From DATATV01 sp036268615 (GTDB lineage: Bacteria > Actinomycetota > Actinomycetes > Mycobacteriales > Pseudonocardiaceae), in the NCBI GenBank assembly GCA_036268615.1, contig DATATV010000130.1, positions 1 to 64,000 of the forward strand: 64,000 bases of DNA. The letters are read 5' to 3'. The stretch's first letter is position 1. Each line of letters begins with the position of its first letter. The translations under genes were made by a program, and so were the position numbers. Shown piece after piece: positions 8,717-17,586 of the stretch. Under the pieces are notes generated by a model. It had not been told where the DNA came from and made no database searches. It worked only from the letters and a program-made list of their open reading frames with translations.

Positions 8717-9970
8717 GTGCCGGACGTCATGGAAAGTCCTCTTCGGTACCAGCGGTGGGCGACCGGAACGGTGCCGGACTACCCCGAGGTCACCGATTCC
8801 CTTGACACGTATGCACTCCATGACATGTGGGCACCGTGGATCGACCTGTCGATCCGGCCGATCACGCACACCGCCATCCGGAACGTGCACCACCTCGGGC
8901 TGCCCTGGTCGACCGGGACGGCTCCGGACGACGACGACCCGTTCGGCCGCCCCTGGTTCGCCATCCTGCATGCCGGCGGGCTGCGCCAGTGGGTCATCGG
9001 CCAGGTGCGCCGGCCCGACCTGCTCACCGACGACGCGGCCGGCGACGAAGCGGACTCCGACGGGATGCGCCGGCTGCGGGCCGACCTGGCCCGGCCGTTC
9101 GCCGACCTGCGGCCGATCGAGCAGTTGCGGCTGGTCGCACTGCTGGCCTCGCTGACCGCGAGCGAACGCCTGCTGGACCTGCCCGACCCGGTCGGCACCG
9201 ACCCGATCACCCAGCACCTGCGCTACGAGCGGGCCCGCGCGCTGCACCAGTGGGACGCGACCAATCCCGGCTACGCCGCGGTCTACGCCGATCTCGCGGA
9301 GACGGCGGTGGAACCGGCACTGCGGGTGATGTCGGCGGCCAAGGTGATCGCGCACGCCATCCGGGTGGACCGCCGCACCGAAGCCGCCGCGCCCTGGCTG
9401 GCCATCGGCGCCCGGACCCTCGCCGACCTTTCCGGGCTGCCGCTGTGGCAGGAGGCCATGGTGGCCAGCCGCTACCACCGGGCGGCCGCGCTGTACTTCC
9501 ACCGGACCGGCCAGGCCGCGCAGACCGTCGCCACGCTGAAGCTCGCCGCCGACGCCAACGCCGTGCTCAGCGGACTCGGCCTGGACAACCCGGTGATCGC
9601 TCAACTCTGGCGCGAGGACCGCCGGATCATTCTGGAGAGCACGGTGAAGAGCCGGATCGGCACCGACCCGGACTCGCTGCGCGAGGCACGCGAGGAACTC
9701 GACGCACTGGACCCGGCCTACCCGAGCAGTCAGTTCTTCCTCGGTGAGCTGTTCCGCCGGGCCGGCCGGCTGGCCGAGGCCGCGCGCCACTTCGAGCGCA
9801 GCGGCCAGGGTGGCGGCGTGCGCGGCGCGATGAGTGCCTTCCGGGCCTACGAGTGTTACTTGGAACTCGGCGACCGGGCCGCGGCCGCGCGCTGCCTGCG
9901 GCTGCTGCACGACCTGGACCCGGCGGTCAACTTCGCCGCCTACGCGGCCGACGCCCCCACGACCGGGTAG
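8717..9970 (+). CDS. Uncharacterised helical-repeat protein
   Basis: Protein of 417 residues that I do not recognise. The N-terminal third contains many tryptophans and aromatics (RYQRWATGTVPDYPEV, WAPWIDLSIRP). The C-terminal half has regular short helices rich in Ala, Leu and Tyr (for example SSQFFLGELFRRAGRLAEAA and RAYECYLELGDRAAAARCL), which look like tetratricopeptide-type repeats. There is no signal peptide or membrane segment. The GTG at 8717 follows GAGGAT with good spacing; an ATG at 8729 is the alternative. It lies beside, and converges on, the LuxR regulator of the RiPP locus, so it could be a partner protein of that locus, but no sequence feature proves it. Confidence 0.75.
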   Translation: MPDVMESPLRYQRWATGTVPDYPEVTDSLDTYALHDMWAPWIDLSIRPITHTAIRNVHHLGLPWSTGTAPDDDDPFGRPWFAILHAGGLRQWVIGQVRRPDLLTDDAAGDEADSDGMRRLRADLARPFADLRPIEQLRLVALLASLTASERLLDLPDPVGTDPITQHLRYERARALHQWDATNPGYAAVYADLAETAVEPALRVMSAAKVIAHAIRVDRRTEAAAPWLAIGARTLADLSGLPLWQEAMVASRYHRAAALYFHRTGQAAQTVATLKLAADANAVLSGLGLDNPVIAQLWREDRRIILESTVKSRIGTDPDSLREAREELDALDPAYPSSQFFLGELFRRAGRLAEAARHFERSGQGGGVRGAMSAFRAYECYLELGDRAAAARCLRLLHDLDPAVNFAAYAADAPTTG

Positions 9971-9999
9971 CCGCGGTGACCCGCGGAGCCGACCGGATC

Positions 10000-10018
10000 G
10001 CCGGCGTTCACGGCCGGC
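10000..10018. terminator. Short hairpin between convergent genes
   Basis: GCCGGC at 10000-10005 and GCCGGC at 10013-10018 form a 6-bp stem with a 7-nt loop in the 54-bp gap between the convergent 8717 gene and the LuxR gene. Plausible two-way terminator; the stem is short. Confidence 0.4.
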
Positions 10019-10024
10019 GGGCGG

Positions 10025-11014
10025 TCAGTCGCCGAGCCAGCCGCGGCGCTGCGCGGCCGCACCGGCGGCGAACCGGGTGGTCACCCCGAGCCGGGTGAGC
10101 AGGCCGGTGACCCGGCGGCGGACCGTGCGCAGGTTGAGGTCGAGCCTGCGGGCGATCGTCTCGTCCTTGAGGCCCTGGTTGAGCAGCAGCAGGATGTCCC
10201 GCGCCTCGGGACTGCACTCGTCGTGGTTGGGTGCCCGGCCGCCGAACGGGGTGGCCCGCTCCCACAGCAGGTTGAAGTAGTCGCGCAGGGCGGCCACCAC
10301 GACCGGCGAGTTCAGGTGCATCCACTGGTTCCTCTCGGCCGAGGACAGCGGCACCAGCGCGCAGAAGCTGTCGGCGATCCGTAGTTGCATCGGCAGCCGG
10401 GACAGGATACGGATCTCGCCGCCGTCGGCGCGCGCCGCATCGACGGCGGCGGCGCCGGCCTTGGTGGCCAGGATGGCCGCGTCGTAGATGGCCCGGTGCC
10501 GGACGCCGGGTTGGCGGACGCTCGGCACCGAGGGCACGGCGATCAGCCCGTCGGCGGAGGACAGGTACCGGGAGGTGTCCACGGTGAGGTATTCCTCGGT
10601 GGCCGTGTTGGCGATCGTGTTGGACAGCGCGACGATCTCCTTCGACCCGGTGACCAGCCGGGGCGCCTCGGCCACCGCCTCCTGGGCCAGCCGCCTGCGC
10701 AGCGCGAACGCCGACTGCTGCGCGCCGGAGATCCGGGACTGCCGGTCCAGGGTGTTGCGCTGCTGGCTCAGAATGAGCGCCTCGAACGCGAGGATCGGCT
10801 CGATCGCCTTGAGTGTCGGCCCGTCGGCCTGGACGAGTCCGTGTTCCAGCAGCGCGGTTCCGAGCCCGGGCTCGCCGAAGAACCGCTCGTCCTCGTCCTG
10901 CGCACAGCCCTCAGCCGACTCCAGCAGCAACTGGTAGCCCTTCACCAGCGCCGGACCGATGAGCTCCTGCATGCCCCGCAGAATCTGTAGGTCGATTTCC
11001 GCGGTGTTCGTCAC
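10025..11014 (-). CDS. LuxR-type helix-turn-helix regulator
   Basis: Regulator of 329 residues. The last ~60 residues are a LuxR/GerE-type DNA-binding domain (SPEARDILLLLNQGLKDETI, then ARRLDLNLRTVRRRVTGLLTRLG). The N-terminal part is an unrecognised helical sensing region with no receiver motif or P-loop, so it is neither a standard response regulator nor a LAL protein. The GTG at 11014 is preceded by AGGGGGA with 5-bp spacing, so the longer in-frame start at 11239, which would run into the SARP gene, is rejected. It lies downstream of the SARP gene on the same strand, with a perfect 13-bp-arm inverted repeat between them, and probably helps control the lanthipeptide-like genes starting at 14243 (inference). 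Confidence 0.85.
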   Translation of the reverse strand: MTNTAEIDLQILRGMQELIGPALVKGYQLLLESAEGCAQDEDERFFGEPGLGTALLEHGLVQADGPTLKAIEPILAFEALILSQQRNTLDRQSRISGAQQSAFALRRRLAQEAVAEAPRLVTGSKEIVALSNTIANTATEEYLTVDTSRYLSSADGLIAVPSVPSVRQPGVRHRAIYDAAILATKAGAAAVDAARADGGEIRILSRLPMQLRIADSFCALVPLSSAERNQWMHLNSPVVVAALRDYFNLLWERATPFGGRAPNHDECSPEARDILLLLNQGLKDETIARRLDLNLRTVRRRVTGLLTRLGVTTRFAAGAAAQRRGWLGD

Positions 11015-11030
11015 GATTCCCCCTGCACGG

Positions 11031-11063
11031 CTACCGTGGTCGATCATTGCTCGACCACGGTAG
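11031..11063. promoter_or_regulatory. 13-bp-arm inverted repeat upstream of the LuxR gene
   Basis: CTACCGTGGTCGA (11031-11043) and TCGACCACGGTAG (11051-11063) are perfect inverted copies around a 7-nt centre. It sits 17 bp upstream of the LuxR start and 22 bp beyond the SARP stop. It may be an operator for the LuxR protein itself or the terminator of the SARP transcript. There is no T-run on either side, and the arms contain A/T pairs, which leans toward an operator. Confidence 0.55.
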
Positions 11064-11084
11064 ATCGACGGCCTTTCAGCCGGC

Positions 11085-13946
11085 TTACACGTCGCCGACA
11101 ACAGGATCGGTCCGGCCGGACAGGCGTAGCCGGATTCGTTCCGCGGCAACGGGATCGTTGAGCTGCTCGAAGATCTCCAGCGCCTCCTGCCAGTGCGTCC
11201 GGGCCGCCGCGTGGTCACCGAACTCGGCAAGCACCTCACCGACGCGGTAGGACACCCGGGCGACGCCGGCCCGATCGGTGACCTCCCGGTAGACCGCGAG
11301 GGCCGCCCGATAGCTGTCCGCGGCGGCCGGGTCCTGATCCAGCCCTCGGTAGGCGTCGCCGAGCCCGGCCAGGCATTTACCCTCCCAGTGCTGGTCTTCC
11401 AGGTCCCGGTGCATCACAAGCACCCGCTGATAGGTGTCCACCGCCCGCCGGTACTGGCCCAGCGCGCAGAACGCGTCGGCCAGGCTGTTCAGCGCGAACT
11501 TCATCACCCAGCGGTCGCCGAAGTCGGTGGCCAGTTCCAACGCCAGCGAGTAGTGGTCGATCGCCTCGGCGACCTGGCCGGACCTGCGGAACGCCTCACC
11601 GAGGTTGGCCACCGAGGCCGCCGCCAGCCACCGGTCGCCGACGCCCGCGGCCAGCTCGTGGGCGCGGCGATAGCAGTCCATCGCCTGGTCGAACTGGCGT
11701 AGTCCCAGGTAACCGGTGCCCAGGTTGGACAGCGTCGGCGCCTCCAGCCTTGCGTCGTCCAGCCGCCGGGCCGAGCGCAGCGCGAGCCGGTGGGTGGTGA
11801 TCCAGTCCGACAGGTAGCCACGCACCTCGAAGAACGTCCACAGCGCCGCCGGGAGCTGGTTGGCGATCAGGTCAAGACCCTGGTCCGCGCAGTAGCTGAC
11901 GACAGCGATCAGGTTGTGCCGCTCCAACTCGCACCACGCCAGCGCCTGCTGGCTGGTGGCGAACATCAGCGGGGTGCACGGCGGCAGGTCGACCGGCAGC
12001 GCGCGGCGGGGGCGCTTCGGCGGCAGGATGCGATCCGCCGCGTTGCTCGCCGTGCGCAGGTACCAGCCGCACAGCCGGGTCAGCGCCGCGGTCAGCTCGC
12101 TCGGCGGCCGGTCGACGTGCGCGCGTTCGATCGCGTAGTCGCGCAGCAGGTCGTGCAGCCGGAATCGGTGGTAGGCGCTCTCGTCGACCAGGTGCACGCC
12201 GGTCAGCCGGTCGAGCACCCGACCGGCCTGCCGGACCGTCGTGCCCAGCAGCGCGGCGGCCGCCGGCAGCCCGATGTCGTGGCCCGGCTGCGGGCCCAGC
12301 AGGCAGTACAGTTCGGCCGCCTCGATGTCGAGGGCGTTGTAGGACCAGGAGAACAGTGCCCGCAGTGAGCTGGTGTCCTCCTCGTCGGCGGCCAGCGCGG
12401 CCAGCCGGTCCTGCTGGTCGGTGATGTCCTCGACCAGGTCGCCGGCCGAGGTGTGCGGGTGGGTGACCAGCCGCTCGGCGGTCATCCGCAGTGCCAGCGG
12501 CAGATGCGCGCACAGCTCGCCGAGTTGGTGCAGCGCGTCCTGGCCGGCGCCGGCCCGTTCGACGCCGATGATCCGGGTCAGCAGTTCGGCCGACTTGTCC
12601 TCGGTGAGCTGGCCCAGCGTGATCCGCGTCGCGCCCTCCCGGGCGACCAGTGCGGAGAGCCGGTTGCGGCTGGTCACCAGCACGACGCAGGACGCGCTGC
12701 CGGGCAGCAGCGGACGCACCTGCTCGGCGCCGGCCGCGTTGTCCAACACGATCAGCACCCGCCGGTCGGCGAGCACAGTGCGGTACAACGCCGCCTGCTC
12801 GTCCAGGCCGCGCGGGATCGCGCCGGGTGCGACGTTGAGCGCGCGCAGCATCTGGTCCAGCGCGTCGGCCGGCCCGGTCGGCGACCTGGTCGCGTCGAAG
12901 CCGTGCAGGTCGACGTAGAGCTCGCCGTCCGGGCAACTGGCGTGTGCCCGGGTGGCCCAGTGCACCGCGAAGGCGGTCTTGCCGATGCCGGCCGGGCCGT
13001 CGATCACGCACAGCGTGGAGCGTGGTGTCGAGCCGGCGGGGTCGGTGCTGCCGTGCGGCCGCATGCTGTCCATCCGCGCCAGTTCGGCCTCCCGGCCGAC
13101 GAAGTGCAGCGTGTCGGCGGGCAGTTGCCGGGGCACCGGCGGCATCTCGATGACCGGGGCGCCGGACGTGACCGTCGTCCCTGGCCGGCCCGCCCGCAGT
13201 CGCGGGTCGCGATCCAGGATCTGGCTGTGCAGTCGTTGCAGTTCAACGCCCGGCTCGATGCCGAGTTGCTCGATCAGGATCTGCCGCGCCTCCCGGAACA
13301 CCGCCAGCGACTCGTCCGGCCGGCCCAGCCGGTAGAGCGCGAGCATGAGTTGACCGCGCGGCCGCTCCCGGAACGGGTGTTCGGCCACCAGTCCGCGCAG
13401 TTCGGACACGAGTTCGGCGTCGGCGCCGATGGTCAGCCGGGTCGCCGCCAGGTCCTCGACCGCCGACAGCCTGCTCTCATCCAGTTGCGCGGCATAGGAT
13501 TCGGCGAACCGGCCGGGAATCCCACTGAGCACGTCCCCCCGCCACAGCCGCAGGGCCTGGCGCAGCTCGTCGTCGGCAGCGGTCGCCTTGCCGGAAACCA
13601 GGAGCTGCTTGGCCTGCCGAACCCGACGATGAAAAACGTTGGCATCCAGCTCGTTGGCTGCGATTTGCAGCAGATAGCCTTTCGGTCCGGTCGCGATTCG
13701 TTCGGCACCGCCGGATTCGGTGCTGTTCAGCAGTTGCCGTAGCCGGCTGATCGACGTGTGCACGGCCGGCGCGCCCGACCTGGGCGGACGTTCGTCCCAG
13801 ACCGCGTCGACCAGGTCGGTCACCGACACCACCTGGTTCGCCGACACCAGCAGTTTTGCCAGCAGCGTGGATTGCTTCGACGGGCGCATGGCTGTGGCGC
13901 CCAAGGGGCCAGCCACCTCCAGGGCGCCAAGAATACGGAACTCCAC
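11085..13946 (-). CDS. SARP/AfsR-family regulator with NB-ARC and TPR domains
   Basis: Large pathway regulator of about 953 residues. Order: OmpR-type winged-helix DNA-binding domain (1-95, starting VEFRILGALEV), bacterial transcriptional activation domain BTAD (about 97-245, including EPGVELQRLHSQIL), NB-ARC ATPase (P-loop GPAGIGKT at 317-324, Walker B-like RVLIVLDN), and C-terminal tetratricopeptide repeats (about 690-950). This is the AfsR architecture, which activates antibiotic gene clusters by recruiting RNA polymerase to direct-repeat operators. The GTG at 13946 is chosen because the domain begins there; only the GTG at 14045 is an upstream alternative, and neither has a strong ribosome site. 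It is divergent from the FxLD precursor and LanB genes, its likely targets. Confidence 0.88.
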   Translation of the reverse strand: MEFRILGALEVAGPLGATAMRPSKQSTLLAKLLVSANQVVSVTDLVDAVWDERPPRSGAPAVHTSISRLRQLLNSTESGGAERIATGPKGYLLQIAANELDANVFHRRVRQAKQLLVSGKATAADDELRQALRLWRGDVLSGIPGRFAESYAAQLDESRLSAVEDLAATRLTIGADAELVSELRGLVAEHPFRERPRGQLMLALYRLGRPDESLAVFREARQILIEQLGIEPGVELQRLHSQILDRDPRLRAGRPGTTVTSGAPVIEMPPVPRQLPADTLHFVGREAELARMDSMRPHGSTDPAGSTPRSTLCVIDGPAGIGKTAFAVHWATRAHASCPDGELYVDLHGFDATRSPTGPADALDQMLRALNVAPGAIPRGLDEQAALYRTVLADRRVLIVLDNAAGAEQVRPLLPGSASCVVLVTSRNRLSALVAREGATRITLGQLTEDKSAELLTRIIGVERAGAGQDALHQLGELCAHLPLALRMTAERLVTHPHTSAGDLVEDITDQQDRLAALAADEEDTSSLRALFSWSYNALDIEAAELYCLLGPQPGHDIGLPAAAALLGTTVRQAGRVLDRLTGVHLVDESAYHRFRLHDLLRDYAIERAHVDRPPSELTAALTRLCGWYLRTASNAADRILPPKRPRRALPVDLPPCTPLMFATSQQALAWCELERHNLIAVVSYCADQGLDLIANQLPAALWTFFEVRGYLSDWITTHRLALRSARRLDDARLEAPTLSNLGTGYLGLRQFDQAMDCYRRAHELAAGVGDRWLAAASVANLGEAFRRSGQVAEAIDHYSLALELATDFGDRWVMKFALNSLADAFCALGQYRRAVDTYQRVLVMHRDLEDQHWEGKCLAGLGDAYRGLDQDPAAADSYRAALAVYREVTDRAGVARVSYRVGEVLAEFGDHAAARTHWQEALEIFEQLNDPVAAERIRLRLSGRTDPVVGDV

Positions 13947-14242
13947 CCCTACGCCACCCGCATCGCCACCGGGTGCATCCCAACCGATGCACCACCCAAC
14001 GCCGTCGACTCTAGTGCCGTGACAGGCGAAATGTCCCGATCTCACCCGGAATTAACACCGTCCCGGATCAAATGGCGGACGTAAGTAACCCGTGCCGGTG
14101 CTGGTGATAGTCGGGTGGGTGATACCACTGTCGGATAGGCCGAATGGACGAAGTCAAAGTGGTTCACTCGGCAATTATTCTTGGTCCGGCACATTGTTCG
14201 TGCGTCGTCGCACAACGGCGCACGATTGAAGGAGGAGTTCAC
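13947..14242. promoter_or_regulatory. Divergent promoter region between SARP and precursor peptide genes
   Basis: 296 bp between the SARP gene and the precursor gene, with a lower-GC part near 14046-14200 that should hold both promoters. Two copies of GGTGATA (14103-14109 and 14118-14124, 15-bp period) could be activator half-sites. SARP proteins usually bind repeats spaced 11 or 22 bp, so the fit is imperfect. Just before the precursor start lies the very strong ribosome site AAGGAGGAG at 14229-14237. Confidence 0.45.
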
Positions 14243-14371
14243 GTGGTTGAGGGCTACGACGGGCTTTTTGATCTGGACATTCGCATCACCGAGTCGGCCG
14301 ATGAGGCGGCCGCGCCCGGTGCGGCGTGGACGGTGGCCGACCTACTCACGGTGTGGTCCACCGTCGGCTGA
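14243..14371 (+). CDS. FxLD-type RiPP precursor peptide without cysteine
   Basis: Small peptide of 42 residues. The GTG at 14243 follows AAGGAGGAG with 5-bp spacing. The leader contains FDLDIRI at residues 9-15, the FxLD box by which class I lanthipeptide dehydratases recognise their substrates. It resembles leaders of the actinobacterial FxLD family. The putative core is AAWTVADLLTVWSTVG at the C-terminus: four Ser/Thr that could be dehydrated (T30, T36, S39, T40), two Trp, and no Cys anywhere. Without Cys, lanthionine rings cannot form, so the product may be a linear peptide with dehydroamino acids or may be joined in another way. The LanB gene starts 8 bp after the stop, which points to coupled translation. 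The exact leader cleavage point is unknown. An alternative reading is a degenerate precursor that lost its cysteines, but the intact frame, strong ribosome site and coupling argue against decay. Confidence 0.75.
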   Translation: MVEGYDGLFDLDIRITESADEAAAPGAAWTVADLLTVWSTVG

Positions 14372-14379
14372 ATTCGCGG

Positions 14380-17300
14380 GTGAACGGGAACGACAGTGAG
14401 CCGAGGTCGGACGGAAGCGTCCGGCCTCGGCCCCACCGCGATGTTGACTTCGCAACTGGTTCCGGTATTCATACGGTCGGGGAGGATTGGCAAATCGATT
14501 ACCGTCCGGCGTCCTTCTTTTTACTCCGCGCGCCACTGCTGCCGGCCGACACTCTTGGCCGGCTCACCGCCGACGGCTCCGGCGCAGACTTCGGACAACT
14601 GGCCGAATTGTACGCGAATCCGTTGCTGCAACAGGCTTTGTACGTCGCCAGCCCGGATCTCAGCGCCGCACTGGACCGTGCGGTCGAGCACGGCACCAGC
14701 CCGAAGAAGTTGCGCAGGCTGCGCTCCCGGCTGTTTCGGTACGTGGTCAGGATGTCCACCCGGCCGACGCCGTTCGGCCTGTTCGCCGGCGTGGCGGCCG
14801 GGTCGTTCGCCGACACCGCAACCGTCCGGCTGAACCCGCGGGCCAGCACCCGCACCCGGGCCGACATGGGCTGGCTGCTGACCGTGATCCGCCGGCTGGA
14901 GGACGACGAAAACCTGTTGGCCCAGCTCACTCTGGTGGCCAACCCGCTGGCGCAGGACACCGGTGCCCGGATCGTGCTGCGCGACGCCGACGTGCACGGA
15001 TCGGCGAACCGGCGGGAGACCTCGGTGCGCGCCACGCCGGTGGTCCGGTTGGTGCTGGCCACCGTCGCCGCGCCCACCCCGTTCGCGGAGGTCGTCGACA
15101 CGGTTGTCCGGGCGGTGCCCGGCGCCGGGCGTGCGCGTGCCGAACGGCTGGTGCACCAGCTTCGTTCGGTCGGTGTGCTCACCAGCGATCTGCGGCCGCC
15201 ACTGAACGAACCGCGGCCGGAGCGCTTTCTCGCTCGGCGACTGGCCGACCTCCCCGTCGCCCGACCGGTGGCCGACGCGCTGTGGCGGACGGCCGAACTG
15301 ATGACTCGGCTGGACAGCCCGACGCTGCCCCACTCGATCGAGGACTTCCGTGAACTGACCCGACACCAACGAGAACTGACCCCCGGGCACACCGGATCGA
15401 CCTACCAGACGGACGCCGTGCTGGCCGTCGACGACTGCACGCTGCCCGCCGGGATCGGCCGGGCCGCCGCCGACGCGGCGCACTGCCTGATCCGACTGCA
15501 CCGCGACCGTGGCGTGCCCGCCCACCTCGCCGACTACCACGCCGCCTTCCGCCAGCGCTACGGCTCCGGCGAACTCGTCCCGTTGCTCGACCTGCTCAGC
15601 CCGGACATCGGCCTGGACTGCCCGCCCACCTACCGGACGCCGTCCCGGACCTATCCGCTGCCGACCGCCGCGCCGGCCGTTGACCGGCCCGACCACACCG
15701 CGTTGATCGCCCTGTACGCCGAGGCCGTGGCCGAGGGTGCGCACTCCGTCGAGTTGACCGACGACCGGCTCAGCCTGCTGACCGCGCCGACGACCGGGAG
15801 CCGCCCGCTGCCGCCGAGCCTGGACATCTTCCTGCAACTCGGTGCCCGTTCCCCGGCCGACCTGGCGCGCGGCGACTGGCAGGCGGTGCTGTCGCCGTTC
15901 CCGGTCGCCGGGGGCGGTCGCACGCACGGCCGGTTCGCCCACCTGCTCGGTGCCGACGCCGAGGACCGGTTGCGCGCGTACGCCGGTCAGGAGGAGGCGC
16001 TCGACCCGGAACTGCTCTACGCCGATCTCAGTTATCTGCCGCTGAGCGGCCGGGCGGCGAACGTGGCGACCCATCCGGACCTGCGTGGTTACCAGATCCC
16101 GGTGAACACCAACCCGTCCGTGCCGCCCGAACGGGTGCTGCGGCTGGCCGAGATCATGGTCGGTGCGACCGCGCAGCGGCTCTACCTGTTCGTCCCGCGA
16201 CTGGGCCGAGAGCTCTGCGCCACGCAGGGCCATCTGCTCAACCCGGTCGCCGCGCCCAACGCCTGTCGGTTCCTGCTGGAGGTCTCACAGGCGCGATGGT
16301 CCACGCCCGGCCCGTTCGACTGGGGGCCGCTGGCGTCCGCGCCGTTCCTGCCCCAGGTGCGCCGGGGCCGGATCGTGTTGCGGCCGGCGCAGTGGAACCT
16401 CGGCCGGGCCCAGCTGCCCGGGGCCGACGACCGGTGTGCGGACGCTGATTTCCTTGCGGCGCTGAAGGTGTGGCGCGAGCGGTGGCGGGTTCCCCGATGG
16501 GTGTACCTGGTACAACAGGACAACCGGCTCGCGCTGGACCTGGACCAGCCGGCCGCGGTCGCCGAGCTGCGGACCGAACTTCGGGCGGACTCCACCGTGA
16601 CCCTGCACGAGCTGACGCCCGGGTTCGATGATCTCTGGTTCACCGATCTGGCCGGACAGCGGTACTTCAGCGAGCTCGTGGTGCCGCTTGTGTTGCGCTC
16701 CAGGGATTCAGCCGAGTCCGTCGACCGATCGCCCGATGTGCGATCGCCCGCGCCCGCTCCCGTGCATCTGCCCGGCGGGGAATGGGTCTCGCTCAAGTTG
16801 TATGCCGGATTCGGGCAGCTGGACGACCTTGTGGTCGGTGAACTGCGCGAGCTGGTCCGGACGATGCTGCCCTCGCTCGCCGATGGCTGGTTCTACCTCC
16901 GGTACGCCGACCCCGAGCCGCATCTGCGGATTCGCCTGCACGCCAACGATGCTGACACCGCGGGGGAGTTGTTGACCCGGTCGTTGCGGTGGGCGCACGG
17001 GGTGATCGACCGCGGGTCGGCCCGTGATGTCGCGGTGGTCTCCTACCGGCCCGAGGTGCAGCGGTACGGCGGGCCGGAGCTGTCCCCGGCGATCCATCGC
17101 TTGTTCCACGCCAACAGTGAGGTCTGCGCGAGACTGCTGGCCGGGCTGCGCGAGGACCTGGCGGAGCTGGACCCGGCTCTGGTCGTCGTGTCCGCCGTGG
17201 ACTCGCTGTACCGGCAGTGGGGATTCGAACCGGGCGAGCGGCTGGCCCTGTTCGCCGATGCCGAGTTGGACGACGAGGGACACACCCGCTTTCGGGAGTT

Positions 17301-17574
17301 GCGGACCGGGCTGATCGATGTCGTGTCGCCCGCCGGGATCGGGTTCGGTCGCCTGGCCGGGATCGTCGAGTCCCAGGCGGATGCGGTGCGGGCGGCCTCG
17401 GCGCGGTCTCGCGAGTTGGCCCGGGGAGACCGCGCCGATGAGCGGGAGTTGCTGGCCAGCCTGGCGCACATGACGGTCAACCGACTGGCCGGCGGCGCTG
17501 CGCCGGCCGAACGGCGCTACTACGGTTGGCTGCGGCAGGCGCTGCGGGCCGTGCTCGCGTCGCCCCGGCGCTAG
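14380..17574 (+). CDS. Class I lanthipeptide dehydratase (LanB), full length
   Basis: Dehydratase of about 1064 residues, the usual full LanB size. The N-terminal part (about 30-740) is the tRNA-Glu-dependent glutamylation domain, starting with YRPASFFLLRAPLLP and including RMSTRPTPFGLFAGVAAG. The C-terminal part (about 795-1060) is the SpaB_C glutamate-elimination domain, with WVSLKLYAGFGQLDDLV, WFYLRYADPEPHLRIRL and VVSYRPEVQRYGGPEL. It adds glutamate to Ser/Thr of the precursor and eliminates it to give dehydroalanine or dehydrobutyrine. The GTG at 14380 is preferred, 8 bp after the precursor stop; in-frame codons inside the precursor (14326, 14353) are less likely. No LanC cyclase, protease, transporter or methyltransferase gene follows. 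The next gene is convergent. Confidence 0.93.
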   Translation: MNGNDSEPRSDGSVRPRPHRDVDFATGSGIHTVGEDWQIDYRPASFFLLRAPLLPADTLGRLTADGSGADFGQLAELYANPLLQQALYVASPDLSAALDRAVEHGTSPKKLRRLRSRLFRYVVRMSTRPTPFGLFAGVAAGSFADTATVRLNPRASTRTRADMGWLLTVIRRLEDDENLLAQLTLVANPLAQDTGARIVLRDADVHGSANRRETSVRATPVVRLVLATVAAPTPFAEVVDTVVRAVPGAGRARAERLVHQLRSVGVLTSDLRPPLNEPRPERFLARRLADLPVARPVADALWRTAELMTRLDSPTLPHSIEDFRELTRHQRELTPGHTGSTYQTDAVLAVDDCTLPAGIGRAAADAAHCLIRLHRDRGVPAHLADYHAAFRQRYGSGELVPLLDLLSPDIGLDCPPTYRTPSRTYPLPTAAPAVDRPDHTALIALYAEAVAEGAHSVELTDDRLSLLTAPTTGSRPLPPSLDIFLQLGARSPADLARGDWQAVLSPFPVAGGGRTHGRFAHLLGADAEDRLRAYAGQEEALDPELLYADLSYLPLSGRAANVATHPDLRGYQIPVNTNPSVPPERVLRLAEIMVGATAQRLYLFVPRLGRELCATQGHLLNPVAAPNACRFLLEVSQARWSTPGPFDWGPLASAPFLPQVRRGRIVLRPAQWNLGRAQLPGADDRCADADFLAALKVWRERWRVPRWVYLVQQDNRLALDLDQPAAVAELRTELRADSTVTLHELTPGFDDLWFTDLAGQRYFSELVVPLVLRSRDSAESVDRSPDVRSPAPAPVHLPGGEWVSLKLYAGFGQLDDLVVGELRELVRTMLPSLADGWFYLRYADPEPHLRIRLHANDADTAGELLTRSLRWAHGVIDRGSARDVAVVSYRPEVQRYGGPELSPAIHRLFHANSEVCARLLAGLREDLAELDPALVVVSAVDSLYRQWGFEPGERLALFADAELDDEGHTRFRELRTGLIDVVSPAGIGFGRLAGIVESQADAVRAASARSRELARGDRADERELLASLAHMTVNRLAGGAAPAERRYYGWLRQALRAVLASPRR

Positions 17575-17586
17575 CTCAGCCCTGGT

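Noticed and set aside
14042..14242. 66-residue minus-strand ORF in the SARP-precursor gap as a second precursor peptide
   Set aside because: No ribosome site, no leader box, and it covers the expected promoter region.
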